DNA of 64,000 nt, from contig CM071597.1 of assembly GCA_036435485.1 (NCBI GenBank), positions 175,256,147 through 175,320,146 of the forward strand, given 5' to 3'. Source of the DNA: Saposhnikovia divaricata (taxonomy: Eukaryota; Streptophyta; Magnoliopsida; Apiales; Apiaceae). The notes beneath the pieces were generated by a model that ran no database searches, was not told the DNA's origin, and saw only the letters and a program-made list of their open reading frames with translations. The translations under genes were made by a program, and so were the position numbers. Below are positions 43,884-55,655 of the stretch, one piece after another; the stretch's first letter is position 1; every line of letters starts with the position of its first letter.

Positions 43884-46037
43884 GGTCCCCGGTATTTTTT
43901 GAAGACGAGGGCTTCAATAAATACTTAAAGTAATTTGTAGCCTCCGTTTTTATCCCCGAGCGGTATCCAAAGCCCATAAAAATTATTTTTTTAATTATCC
44001 GACATCATTGGATGCAGTGTGGCTTCTGAATGCAGCATTGCCTTTGGACACAAAATTGAACTCTAATCCCTGATCATCGAAAGCAAAAAAGCCTTTGGCA
44101 CAACAATAGTTCCAATGCATAAGGACTTCATTTATATCGTCATCTTGACTTCACGTGCTTTGGAATCAATAAAAAATGTCGGGTGGAAAAGTCATTGGAC
44201 GCAGCAAGATGCAGAAAAATATTGGACGCAACAAAATGCATAGAAGTCATTGGACGCAAAAAAAAGTTTCCATTAACCTTTTCGAAGCAACATAGTCTTT
44301 GGAAGCAAAAATTTATTTTTCGAGCATTGATAATTTCGCAGTTCCCTTCTTTTTAATCTCCGATCAACACCTTTGGATCTATGAGATACCCTTACACTAG
44401 GCTTCATAATCAAAAGGTCTCGACTTTCATTTAAGATCTTCATTTGTTTCATTGAATACTTTATCTTCGTTTCCAATGCACTACTGGGTTTCATCGGCTA
44501 CATCTTTTTTTCCTATGCACCACTGGGTTCATCGGCTACATATTTATTTCCAATGCACCACTGGGTTTGATCGACTACCATTTTCACAAGAACATATACT
44601 GACTTTGTCTTTGTAATGTATACCTCCATTTTGTAGTTGGTCCCCAATCTCACACTCAATTTAGTGTTTCCAATAATCTAAGCTCTTGATTAAAATTTCT
44701 TCTCGAACTTTTGGTGTTGTAGTAAATGTCCCATGGAAACAAAACTTCTGACGTAGATTTCATTATGTACTTGAAACTTTGCATTGGTTCATACTTCCTG
44801 TTGTCATGTTGCCAACTGTTTCCAATGTAGAAGAATTTTTGTTTCCAATGCTATTGACAAATTGAAGTAGCAAATTAGTGCTTAATTTCGCATTCCTCAT
44901 ACTCAGGCATTGGATACCGGTCTTTGGTCGTTCGATTCCAATGGTCTTTAAAGGTCCTTAATCTAATATGTATCCCCTGTTTCCAATGATACATGAATGA
45001 GTGCTTTAGACTCCATATAACTCGTACATGGCTATCGGATACCAACTTTCATTTCAGCCCAATTTTTTTTTGCCCAAGCTTTTTGCTTATAATTCCCTTT
45101 CTATCTGCAATTGATCGAGCATGATTGGATATAATCTTCTTTGTGTTTGCATCGGATCGAGTATGATTGGATTCGTTTGCTATCATCTTTAATCTAGTGG
45201 TTAAGTGATCATTCCACGTTCCATCGGATTCTTTTGCGTGACTTTGAACCATCATAGCACTAAACGCTGTTTTTCGGTTCAGCTTCTGCATCCAATCCTC
45301 AAAAGTCCAAACAAGTACCTTGGTTCGGATTGTGCAGCGATGAGATATTGTCATATTTACTGTGTGATCTATAAAAATGTTAAATCTAAAAAACTTTAAA
45401 AGTTGGCGGGTGGACCATCATAGCTTCGCACTGAAGCGTATATCCGGCCCCATATCTCCTTTCCCCCCAAAGTGATGCAGTTCTTCTATTTTGAAGTGGT
45501 GTATCATTAGTCTGGGACCGAAGATTCTCTTATCCCCAAGTGAGTGTCGACAAATCAAAGTAGGGACAATGAATTGATATTTGCCCCCAATTGATTGTCG
45601 ATGGGTCACGAGTCTTGTGAGTGTCGATAGATCATAAGTCGGGACTTGGTCAAATTTTTTTTCCCTAATTAATTGTCGATAGGTCACAAGTTTAGGATTA
45701 GATCAGTTTGATGCCCCCCAAGTGTTTGACGATTGGTCACTTATTCGGGAGTCCATCGAATTTGTTGCCCCCAGTGACCATCGGTGAACACCTGTTTGGG
45801 TTAGATAAATTTTTCAGTCCCAAATGGCTTGTCATTCACAAGGAAATTAAACCACTAAGTTATATCATAACAATAAATCATATATGCATATCAACATTTA
45901 TGAAAGAAATTAAAATTTTACTAATATATAACACATAGCATGCGTAGCACGTAGCACATAACAAAATGGAAATCCTAATAAATACTCAAATAAATATCCT
46001 ACTAAGATTAATAGAATATTGGTTCATCAACATCATT
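43884..46037 (-). other. TR-GAG noncoding 3' interior
   Basis: About 2.1 kb between gag and the 3' LTR, in the place where pol would be. No polymerase motif in any frame. It holds local repeats: three copies of about 46 bp containing CACTGGGTTCATCGG near 44475-44580, and diverged units with a GTCGATRGGTCAC phrase near 45540-45760. Confidence 0.65.
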
Positions 46038-47481
46038 TTATTTAAGCTTATCTGATGTTGACGATGATGATGAATTCCTCGTTTGTGTTGAGCAACATGA
46101 AAACAGTCTCGTCCCTATTCTTTTTCCTCTCTGCTGATCAATTTGCATAGAATTTATCTTTGGATCAGTCAATCTTTGAACGACCGGGTGATGAGTTCCT
46201 CTTGCGGTTTGGAGATCTATCATTCTTTGATAACTAATCACTACTTTTTGGGCTTCCCGTGCCAAGGGCTTCTTCTCTTCGGCGTATGTTTTTTGCCCTG
46301 GTGTACATGTCGTTCAAGCTTGCAGGAGGAAAATCAAATAGCGATTTGAACAACTTTCTGCTTCTCTTGTTGTCTAGGCCACTGTAAAAGAATCCCATAG
46401 CTTGATTTTCATCCAACGATGACACTTTTTCACATTCTTGCTTGTAACGCTTCATATAAGATGTTAAAGACTCATCGGATCTTTGTTTCACATTGTTGAG
46501 AGAAGCAGTCATCTGGCCGATCCTTCTGTTGTATTCATAATGCTTCAGGAACTTAGACTTTAGTTGTTGATAGGAATAGATTGAGTTGGAGAGAAGAGTT
46601 CGGTACCAGCCTTGGGCACCATCTTTCAAGTAAACTTCAAACATATTACACATGGTAATTTCATCATGGCCAGCACACTTCATATGCCTCTCATATTGGG
46701 TCACATGCTCATAAGGATCAGTTTTTCCATTGTAATAAGTTATCTTTGGAATAGCATGACCAACCCTTGGAACATAGTCTCTGATATTTTTGATCAATGG
46801 TGATACTGTTGAGTAATCTTCGTTTCCTCCTCCTCGCATCTTTCTTTCCAACTTTTCCAATTGATCTCGTAAAAGAGCTGCTTCATCAGATTGGTTGTTA
46901 TTATGGCCTTTACCATCAGCATCATACCCATTCCTTTGGTAATCATCATGCCGATGATGGTAATAATCATCATCATCCCCATAGCCACCATTATTATTAC
47001 TTTCACGACCTCCACCATTATTACCATGTCCTCCACTATAGCCTCCATTATTTCCTCTACCACTGTTTCTACGATCATCATCATTACGGGGTGGAGTGCC
47101 TCCGCGGGGTAGTGATCCTCCAGGTACTGTATGATGCTGATCCCTTGATCTGGATCTTCTTCTCCTTGGTCATCGGTCACCTGCAAGAAATCGTCGATTA
47201 TGTGACCGACCACGTGAGGGTGTTCTTCCGCCTAGGTTCTTTCGAAGTCGACGTCGTTCATCTGCTATCTCGGTTTTACGATCTTCTAATTCTCTAATTC
47301 TCCTCTGGATCTCTTCATCACGGAGCCTTTCAATTTCACGCTACCTTGCTGCCGATGCTTCTCGATTTACGTCACCCGACGTACAATTAAACTTTGCTTC
47401 CAGGTTTCTTCCCCTTACGAGTATATCTTCTCTTCCCTCCTGAGTATTGGATCTGCCTCTTAATGCCAAGAAATCTTGCAT
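46038..47481 (-). pseudogene. gag of the TR-GAG element
   Basis: The frame starts at an ATG at 47481 and runs leftwards through an Arg/Glu-rich segment, a Gly/Asn/Asp/His-rich linker and a Retrotrans_gag domain (46770-46300: the Tyr-Asn-Gly-Lys-x-Asp-Pro start, Gly-Ala-x-Gly-Trp-Tyr, and Tyr-Met-Lys-Arg-Tyr-Lys-Gln-Glu-Cys). Two in-frame stops interrupt the N-terminal part, near 47341 (TAG where CAG would fit) and near 47171 (TGA where CGA would fit). Both fit C-to-T change. The frame ends at 46234; an overlapping frame continues to 46038. No zinc knuckle is seen. Gag would form the particle shell. Confidence 0.75.
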
Positions 47482-47730
47482 TTTTTAATTGGGGGTTGTT
47501 GTTCACCTTGATGACGATGCCCATTATCGGAAGCTCCGTCCAGAGGGATTGCACGACAATTGTTGTCAACGACGATTCGGGTGATGGTAGATCTGACATG
47601 TTGAGACGTTTCGCCGATAGTAAAGTTGACGAATGGATTGTAGGTACGAATAGGAGTTTGGTAGGATGTTTGAAGAGCCATCGGTGACTGACTTAATACA
47701 GATTTATCTTCTTCTTTTTTCTCTAAACGA

Positions 47731-47748
47731 TTCCCACAGACGGTGCCA
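47731..47748 (-). other. Primer-binding site of the TR-GAG element
   Basis: The minus strand reads TGGCACCGTCTGTGGGAA, two bases after the end of the right (5') LTR. It fits the tRNA-Arg-type sites common in Tat-group elements, with one base differing from the usual TGGCGCC start. Confidence 0.75.
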
Positions 47749-47750
47749 AA

Positions 47751-48276
47751 TGTTGAAGCCGATTTTCGTCAAGGACAATGCTTCAAGATTAAATTTATAT
47801 TTTGGTATTCGGATAGAGATAATAAGAATAAAGATGTAAATATAATAATACAATTAGGGTTTTTGAGATATTTGGGACTGCTCTTTAGAGTTTGTAATCG
47901 GGTGTGTCATTTCGGATCCCTCTCAAGGAGCCTACGTACCCTATTTATAGGGATCAAGTCCACGTAGTTCTATTTGATTTAAGATTGTATTTCTTACAAT
48001 ATTAGGCCCAGCCCATGTCTTTTGTCTTTGGCGGCAAGTAATTTCCATATTTGAGATGATATTGTCTTTGGCGGCAAGTATCTGGATCCTTCTAGAATTT
48101 GATCTCCGATCATATAATATCTTTCCACCGCCTTAAGCATTGGGCTCGATTTCATGGGTTGTTCCAATGCATCGGACTCATTAGATTTAAGCAAGCCCAT
48201 ATAAAAATAACCTTCGGATGCGAACATAGAGGTTCTTGCTTTGGATACAAAACTAATATATTTTTTTGTATCAACA
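47751..48276 (-). repeat. 5' LTR of the TR-GAG element
   Basis: TG...CA ends, with the minus-strand TATA box TATAAATAG at 47941-47949. It differs from the left LTR by a modest number of substitutions, so the element is older than the Athila copy. Confidence 0.92.
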
Positions 48277-48289
48277 AGAAGTAAGATTT

Positions 48290-48378
48290 TGTAGAATTTC
48301 ATTACCCACTTCATGCTTGTCCTCATTTACATCCACACCAATAATTCTTTTAGCTGATATCTGATATTCTAGAGCACA
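48290..48378 (-). pseudogene. Possible alcohol-dehydrogenase-like exon fragment
   Basis: One minus-strand frame reads Ala-Lys-Arg-Ile-Ile-Gly-Val-Asp-Val-Asn-Glu-Asp-Lys followed by Glu-Val-Gly, which resembles the cofactor-binding strand of plant zinc alcohol dehydrogenases (Gly-Ala-Ser-Arg-Ile-Ile-Gly-Val-Asp). A stop follows soon after, and the TR-GAG element sits immediately beside it. Neither the rest of the gene nor the preceding Gly-rich loop is present, so this is a small remnant at most, possibly chance. Confidence 0.3.
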
Positions 48379-48624
48379 TGCAGTATAGCATTTCCCAAAT
48401 ATATACTATAACTACCGAAACAACAGCCAACTAAATGCACACCAAGACTAGTAAATTTAACACTCTGTTGCTAATGTAAATTACCTTCCATAATCAAATA
48501 TAGTCCATTTGATTAGGACCAACTTATTGATACTTCTTCCTGAATAAAACAAACAATCAAACATGAAACACCCATAGATAAACATAAAAATAAATGTCTA
48601 ACTAATGTATAATACATTAAAAAC

Positions 48625-49490
48625 CTACACAAGGCGACGCCTCTTATAATGTTGCGTCTCCTTCTTACTATTAGTTTCGCAATTTCGATCAATATGCTTA
48701 CGAGTTCGTAAATTCATAATGTGCTCACGTACAGGTTGTTGGAGCAGTTGTGCGGCCTGCGCTGGTAACACCTTTTGATGCTGCTGGTGTACTGCCTCCA
48801 CTGGTAACACTTGTTGCTGTTGCACAGCCTGCGCTGATGGCACTTCTTGCTCATGCTGATCTGCTGGCAGTAATTGGTCCTGCTGGTTCTCTACCGACAA
48901 TTGTTGTTGTTGATTCTGAGCCGACAATTGCGAATGCAGTTCTTGATCTTGATGGGGAGACTGAGTAACTAGATTAAATGTAGAATGTGATAGTGGTGGA
49001 CTGGCAACAGTATCAGCTTGCTCAAGTGGCAGTGATGATTGAGCCGCATCATTAGACAACCAGAAAGAGTCATCTAATGATATCAACTTCCAATTCAGAC
49101 AAAAAGATCTCTCTAAACGATCAAGAGCTATTCTATCTGCCTCTTGTTGCCTCACCTGATTATCATCAATATGAGTAGATGTCTGATCAATGTGCAAGTC
49201 TCCTCCGACATGTAAATGATCATCTCCTTCATCATCTAAATGAACACCTTCATGATCATATCCTTCGTCATCCATATGAACACCATCAAGCTGAACTTCT
49301 TCCTTCTGTTTTGCATTGACCCCTCCACGGCCTCCTTTATGTCCAACCCGTTTTTGCTTCCCTTTAAGCTCAGCCTCCTTAACACGTCGATCTTCAACCA
49401 GAAAATCTTGATAGAAAGCAGCAGCAAATTTATCTAATAATCTCCCTATTAAGAAATTGCCCAAAATGCCTACATATGAGATTGCCTGGC
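48625..49490 (-). CDS. Unrecognised Gln-rich protein fragment
   Basis: An open frame of about 288 codons with no ATG at its start, so it is probably an exon of a longer gene or an eroded copy. The N-terminal part is helical with Leu/Phe (Gly-Arg-Leu-Leu-Asp-Lys-Phe-Ala-Ala-Ala). Then come a Lys/Gly-rich basic stretch, Asp/His-rich repeats of His-x-Asp-Asp-Glu-Gly, and a long tract rich in Gln-Gln, Pro-Ala and Val-Leu. The end is basic (Lys-Arg-Arg-Arg-Leu-Val), like a nuclear localisation signal. No family was recognised. Neighbours are transposons and a plant-mobile-domain pseudogene on the other strand, so a transposon origin is possible. Confidence 0.45.
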
Positions 49491-50263
49491 CCGATTTACT
49501 TATCTACGGAACTACGGCCCTAAATACCCATACTATACGTAAGTTTGTAATGCGTATCCACTTTTAAACCTATATCCCCTTTACACATAGTCACATCTTA
49601 AATCATATCAACACTCATGAAAAACACTACCTCTCCTGCTAAGCTGCGGTTACAAGCTTCTACGATTACTGGAGTTTACAAGCTTCTACGATTACCGGAT
49701 TTCTTGTTGTTCTTCTCATCCTAACATATTATGTAAGTAACTTGTGTATTTTACATATTTATGATGCATATTATCTAGGGTTCATAACTAATTGGGGGTT
49801 TTTGATTATGTTAATATTATTACATATAATGGTGCTAATATACTCCGTTTTCAACTAGTTAACAAGCAATTTTGTTTGTCAATTTACATTTGTGTACAAT
49901 TATGATATCCGTGTCTTTAATTTCATATTCCTACACTCATTTTATTTACATTTTAGTTAAAAATTTGTGTTCATCCGCTTGTCATGTACAAGTCAGCTCT
50001 TATCTACAAGACATGTATAGTAGTTATGAGTTATTATGTTGCTAGAGATTTCAAATAATGATACAACACATTAAAACATATTAATGTGTTTTAATATGTT
50101 TGATATGTGGCACTTGTATGTGTTTAATGTTACTAATATTTATAGGTAGTGATGTTTAACCCTTTGTGGTTATTTGTATTATTTCACATGATTTTATGCA
50201 CATTTATACAATGTTTAATTTCACAATATCACCTAATTATTGTTATTTATGTTCTTACAGATT
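49491..50263. other. Spacer, nothing identified
   Basis: AT-rich, with a 26-bp near-perfect tandem duplication (ACAAGCTTCTACGATTAC phrase, about 49651-49695). The end carries a splice-acceptor-like TTCTTACAG just before the ATG of the next pseudogene. Confidence 0.4.
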
Positions 50264-51520
50264 ATGGCTTATCGTGATGAGTTACGTATGGTTCCTCAAC
50301 CTAAGGATCCTTCTACTTTACATTTACAGACGATGCATAGGTCATCATTGTGTGGGAGGCTGGTGGGGGTGATATTTCGAGGTCGAGGCGTCGAAATCCT
50401 AATAGTGTCAGATTTCCTGCTTTACAGCCAAGGATGGTTCCTCTCCTTACAATATTGAAATTTGATGGAGTTTCATGGTTGACAATTATACAAATTGATT
50501 GGAGTTTGATCACTGCTCTAATAGAGCGTTGGCGACCTGAGACCCACACTTTCCACTTTTCGATTGATGAGTGTATGATTTCGTTGCAGGATGTGAATTT
50601 TCTTCTTGGCTTGCAGATTGATGGTCCTGCCATTACCGGATTCACTTCAGTTGATGGCGGATGGGGGAACTATATTGAACAACTTTTAGGAGCAAACCCA
50701 TCTGTATCAGGGCTGGTTGGTGGGAGATTGAGATTTAGTTGGTTGAATTCTGTCTTTCCTTCACTTCCAGATGATGCTTCTGATGTCCAACTAAGGCGAT
50801 ACACACTTATTTGTTGCAGTTAATTGGCGGGGTGTTATTCACTGATCATTCTGGGGGTCAGGTGCATTGTATGTACATCCCCTTGATCGAGAATCTTGCT
50901 ACTTGTGGTACATTGTCTTGGGGATCCGCTGTTCTTGCATTCTTATATCTGAAGTTATGCAAGTCTACTCAAAAGGACACAGAAGAGGTTGCTGGATGCA
51001 TTCTTCTATTGTAGTTGTGGGCGTTGACCAGATTACATACCCTAACTCCTGTTCCTCGTGGTCCATATTTGGCTAACCCGCATATTTGGGGTGATCTTCC
51101 TGGGCCACATGGTTTAAGGTAATTATGTTGATATTATTTGGTACCTAGCTATGTTTAATGATATAATGTAACGTTCTTAATTATCGCGTTGTTGATTAAT
51201 TCTTTAGACTTAATTGTAACCTATTATTATGTTTTGAGGTAGGTGGTCAACTCATCTTTCATTCAGTGATAGTGGTTCTCATTCAGTGCTCACGTATCGA
51301 TTGCAGTTAGATGTCCTTGCTGATTCCCACTTTATATGGTAGCCTTATACTGATGAGATTATTGCCGCCCTACCAGATTACTGTAGAAATTGTAGCGGTA
51401 TTTGGTGTTATAGTGGACCTCTTATCTGTTTCTGTTTTGTGGAACCACATCAGCCAGAGAGATGTCTCCGTCAGTTTGGTATGATACAGGGCATACCACC
51501 TCCTGCTACTTATTTGCGGT
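50264..51520 (+). pseudogene. Plant-mobile-domain (PMD, MAIL-like) pseudogene, truncated by element B
   Basis: The translation follows the aminotransferase-like plant mobile domain family (PF10536). It starts with a Met-His-Arg-Ser block at about 50330. The core is Leu-Ile-Thr-Ala-Leu-Ile-Glu-Arg-Trp-Arg-x-Glu-Thr-His-Thr-Phe-His-Phe, then Leu-Gln-Asp-Val-Asn-Phe-Leu-Leu-Gly-Leu. A later Tyr-Thr-Asp-Glu-Ile-Ile-Ala-Ala-Leu-Pro block lies after a GT-AG intron at about 51119-51243. Lesions: frameshifts near 50350 and 50815, and stops at about 51012 and 51341 where Gln would fit. The gene stops dead at the truncated LTR at 51521. PMD genes move with transposons, and some cellular members silence them. 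Confidence 0.8.
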
Positions 51521-53528
51521 ACGATTAGTCAAGTAATTCCGTGAAAGGGTAAAGGAACGCCCGAGAAAGAACAAGGACATTGTCATAAATATATGGAATA
51601 AAGGAAGAATAAAGAATGAATAGTGTTTTGGTGGAAGTAAGAATATTATGCGACGACACTATATAGAAGTATTCGGAACGGATTTCCGAATTCGTATTAG
51701 TGATCCAGGGGGAAAATAAGTGTATGTAAAAGCTGTAGGATTCTGAAAAACCGCACTTTTATTTTCTCCGAGAATTCCCAGGACACTGATAGACTTTAAG
51801 GATTGAACGAAGGGATTTAAGGAATTTAAATTCGAAAGTTAGTAAGAAAGATGGAGAAAGATAGTATTAATATTAAGAAGGTTTTCGGTAAAACCTTAAC
51901 TAGAAACGAATGAGTTATTTCCTCGAACGATCAATGAATTGAGCAATAAGCGGACATAGAATCAAGCAGAGGAAGCAAGATGCATGCACATGCAAGTGAT
52001 AAATATCTAGTAACTAGCAAGGAACTAGATCAATTAGAATGCAACCAAGTACTTAGAAAACAAACCACTTGGTTAGCCTTAAACCACCAAAATATCTCAT
52101 GGCTTGCTAATTACATCATCTAGTGCATCATACCTTTAATAAAGCTACTTTATGACCCAAAAATATTATCTTAACATAAAAATAATTCATTTAGCCTAGC
52201 AACCAAGAGAACAAAGCAAGCAAACCATCATCTCTCTCCTTTTCATTCCATTCGACCAAACAAGAAATTCCAAAACAAAAATCCAACTTCCAACCATTGT
52301 TTGATCTTGTAATTTTTAAAGTGAGTCTTACATTTCATAAAAATGATCTCCTCAAAATCTTAGCTTCAAACTCATCTTTTCCATTTTCAAAAAAATCAAG
52401 AAAGATGATGATGAATAGTGTTCTTCATGTATTAACTTTGTTTTCTTTGAATCTTTTGTTTGATCTAGCAAGCTTAATCACTCCTAAGGACTATACAAGG
52501 CTTTGTGAGGCTAGTACACATTCTCAAGAAGGTATAATGCCCTTGAAACCCTAGATCTACTTTCAGTTTTATGCATGTTCTTGCGTGATCTAAGTTAGTT
52601 ATGTTGTTAGTAGGTTATAAGCATGATTATGATTGGGTTTTGATAAATGTTAAAAATAGTTAGATGAACGGAAAGGCATTGCTTGGCCTCAGTTCATTGT
52701 TATAAATCATGTATATGTTGTTTGGAGTGGATACTATGATTATGGGAAGGTTTGGAATTGGTAAATATTCGATTTATAGCCGTCGTAATGCCGAAATTTC
52801 GTTAACCTTAAGAAAAATGAATTGGACAGTAGATGTAACTCACTGCCTAGCTTTGTAATCTGCCATGTTAAGATAGATTATGTTATGAGCTTCGTTTTGA
52901 TATAAAGAACGTGTGAAATGGACTTACGGTTTAGGAGTTATGGCCGATATACTAAAAGTAGTTCGAAATCGTAAACGAGAATTCGTAACTGAAATTGAAC
53001 CCTCGTAAAATACGTAAGTCAGTGGTGAATCTTGGTAATTAAATACTAGAGGTAAAAAGGAAGGTGTGAGAGAAAATCTCATGTGAAACGGATCGTTTTT
53101 CGATTTTATAAAAATGTTTGAATTAAGGTTAAACGCGAACGAACCCCTTAAAAGTATAACTTTGGGTATAACTTAGAAAACAAGCGATAAAACTCGAGGT
53201 ATAATCTTGGTTCGTAATCGATCGACTTTAGAACTTATACGACTTAAGTATACACTAAGTATGAGTATGATGACATGTCTTAACGACGAACAAATGTCGG
53301 ATCGTATCGGTAATAAAAAGAGTTACACTAAAAAAGGGGTATAACGAGATAATTCGAAAACATGTTTCGACTTAAGTTGATACTTAACCTTTTAAAAAGT
53401 GTTAAGTGATTAATCTCGAATATTCTGACTATTTACAGATCACTGAGCTGACCTGGGACACACTACCACTACCCCTACTCGTACTCGGTTCCTAGGCAAG
53501 TTCTAAATCCTTTTAAAGGCTGTTGTTG

Positions 53529-53589
<61 letters not shown>

Positions 53590-55655
53590 CGATTATGTGT
53601 TTCATATGCCATAGCATGCATGCCTACTTTCAAGATATATTGTGATACTTGTTCCTTGAATTATTGTTGGCTTATAAGCTAGATATTGAATAATCAGTTA
53701 TAAGCCGGTTGTTGATAAGTCCCTTAGAGAAGGGCATATATATTGTACTCGTTGAATGTGGACCGGGAGTCAGTACTTCTTGATATATCGTAATTACCTT
53801 CGAGGGAAATATTTAAGTAAATATTTTTCCATTATTTGGTTGACGAATATTATTTGAATATTCGTCCGAGATCATTTAATTAACGATCATTAGCTCAAAT
53901 AATTATTTGAACGTTATCTATCCAATGAATATTATTTTTCAATATTCATTTAAAGTCGATTCATGTATCGAATATTATTTCGAATATTCTTTTAAAGCTT
54001 CGATTACTTAATGAATATTATTTTGATATTCATTTAGAATATTATTCATTAAATGAATATTACTTTGTGAATATTCATTTAAGTTCCTATTTACTTAATG
54101 AATATTATTTTAAATATTCATCTGATGTTCTATTTATTTATCGAATATTATTTCAATATTCCTTCCAAGTCTTATTACTTGAATGAATATTATTTTGAAT
54201 ATTTATTTAAATATTTAATTATTCAATAAATATTTTCTCCTTATTTATTCGAGAAGTATTCTAAGAAATACTTCGATTTAAATATTCGTTCGTAGTCATA
54301 AGCCTTCTGTAATTATTTCGGATGCAATAAATATTCTCTGAATATTTATCTAATACTCTGAAATGACTTCATATATTGTTGTTGACCTTCGATTATTATA
54401 AAATTCCATTGGAGTCGGATTATTATTAATATTATATCAAGAAAGGTTCTCAAAATATCGTTCTTCCTTCGAATCTATCTTCCAAATAATAAGAGAACCT
54501 TACTTGAAAAATGTTATTTATCTTGTTGACTTCCCGGTCATAAATCTTTCGAAAAGTATTCTTTTCACTTGCAACTAGAATTTCTATCTATTGCATCTGT
54601 GTACCCTCTCATCATTCGAGGGGTAAGATTATTGGAACAAGATGGTATCCTCTAACAAGCAGCAGCTTGGGAGATGTGATGTTGAATTTTCCTTTCCCAC
54701 TAGATACGACTACTTTGTGGAGTCTTATCAACAAGTATTATACTTGGGGAAAGGGGGACGAACTTTGCGTTCAGAGTCATGAACTTCTTTTCGAACTTGG
54801 AGTCGTGTAAGAGGCCGAGTAGCGCCGGTCCATCCCATTGGCCCAATCGTTAGCCGGGGAGATCTAACAGGGCGGTAGACAAGTAAATCTGTCAGCTCTT
54901 CCTTCTACTGGTAGTAAATCTAAATTGAGCTGTACAATCTGCGACTGATCATCGTAAGGATTGGAACAACGGGCGCGGTGAATACTCCAGCATTAGTTCA
55001 ATCATTCAGATTCATTTATTTTCTGCAACATTATCATTGTTGGCAATATCGGAGAAGTATTCATAATTGGAATATATATGTTTTGAGTTACCTTGTAACT
55101 TCATTATTTACCTTATACTGGTATTATCTTCGCTAAGGCATGGCATATGGTTCCAAAGTTGTTTGAACTGCTATATACATATACATATCATCACTGTTCA
55201 GTTATATTGTCGTTGGTGGGCTATTGCTCACCATTGCTTATTTATTTTGTCACAACAACAGCTAGGGCAGATGGCTCGCGTCAGGCGCACTCGGCGTAAG
55301 CGGGTTACCCGACCCACCGGACTCCCCGCTGATATGCTAGCTGCCATTGCTGAGGTAGCATAAATAGACAGCTTTTGCTTCCTGTTTAACTATATGTATA
55401 ATTAATGTAATCGACGGCAAAACTTTTAAACTTATGATGTTATCCTTTTGGCTTGTAATAACTTTTATTCGTAAACCCCTTTATGTAAGACTTATTTCAA
55501 TTTCATCTCTGGGACTATAACTGTGTGTATGTGAGTGGATATTAATGTGGGGTCACAGCATGCTACTTATTGATTTTGGACTCAAGTCAAGTATTATGTA
55601 TGAATTATGAGACCTTAACGACCCGATCCCTGACCCCGGATCTGGGGGTGTTACA
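51521..55655 (+). repeat. 5' LTR of element B, left 244 bp missing
   Basis: It matches 3' LTR sequence from 61609 onward. The first 244 bases of the LTR (61365-61608) have no counterpart, and PMD pseudogene sequence abuts directly. It carries a TATA box near 51660, the leader hairpin at 51702-51783, a donor-like GTGAGT at 52321, a (TA)n run at 53532-53586, the AT dyad array at about 53815-54400, and the Arg-rich start exon at 55271-55354. Confidence 0.9.
53532..53586. repeat. (TA)n microsatellite in LTR B
   Basis: About 27 TA repeats. The 3' LTR has a shorter run at 63618-63652, and LTR A has only about 6-7 at the same place. It is an expanded internal TA tract. Confidence 0.95.

Larger units (their letters stand above)
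43359..48276 (-). mobile_element. Gag-only LTR retrotransposon (TR-GAG type), 4918 bp
   Basis: LTRs of 525 bp (43359-43883) and 526 bp (47751-48276) read TG...CA, with a perfect target duplication AGAAG (43354-43358 and 48277-48281). On the minus strand the primer site TGGCACCGTCTGTGGGAA (47731-47748) lies two bases inside the right LTR; it resembles the tRNA-Arg sites of Tat/Ogre-like elements. A Retrotrans_gag domain is the only coding region. No protease, reverse transcriptase or integrase motif was found, so the element must use enzymes from elsewhere. Confidence 0.9.

Noticed and set aside
46794..47213. Met/Ile-rich minus-strand ORF of 139 codons
   Set aside because: It is an out-of-frame reading of the same low-complexity gag linker.
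46797..47297. His/Tyr-rich plus-strand ORF of 166 codons
   Set aside because: It is the antisense reading of the Gly/Asn/Asp/His-rich gag linker, which is the real coding strand.
53532..53586. TA run as a DNA-transposon target or origin
   Set aside because: It is a simple microsatellite whose length varies among LTR copies.
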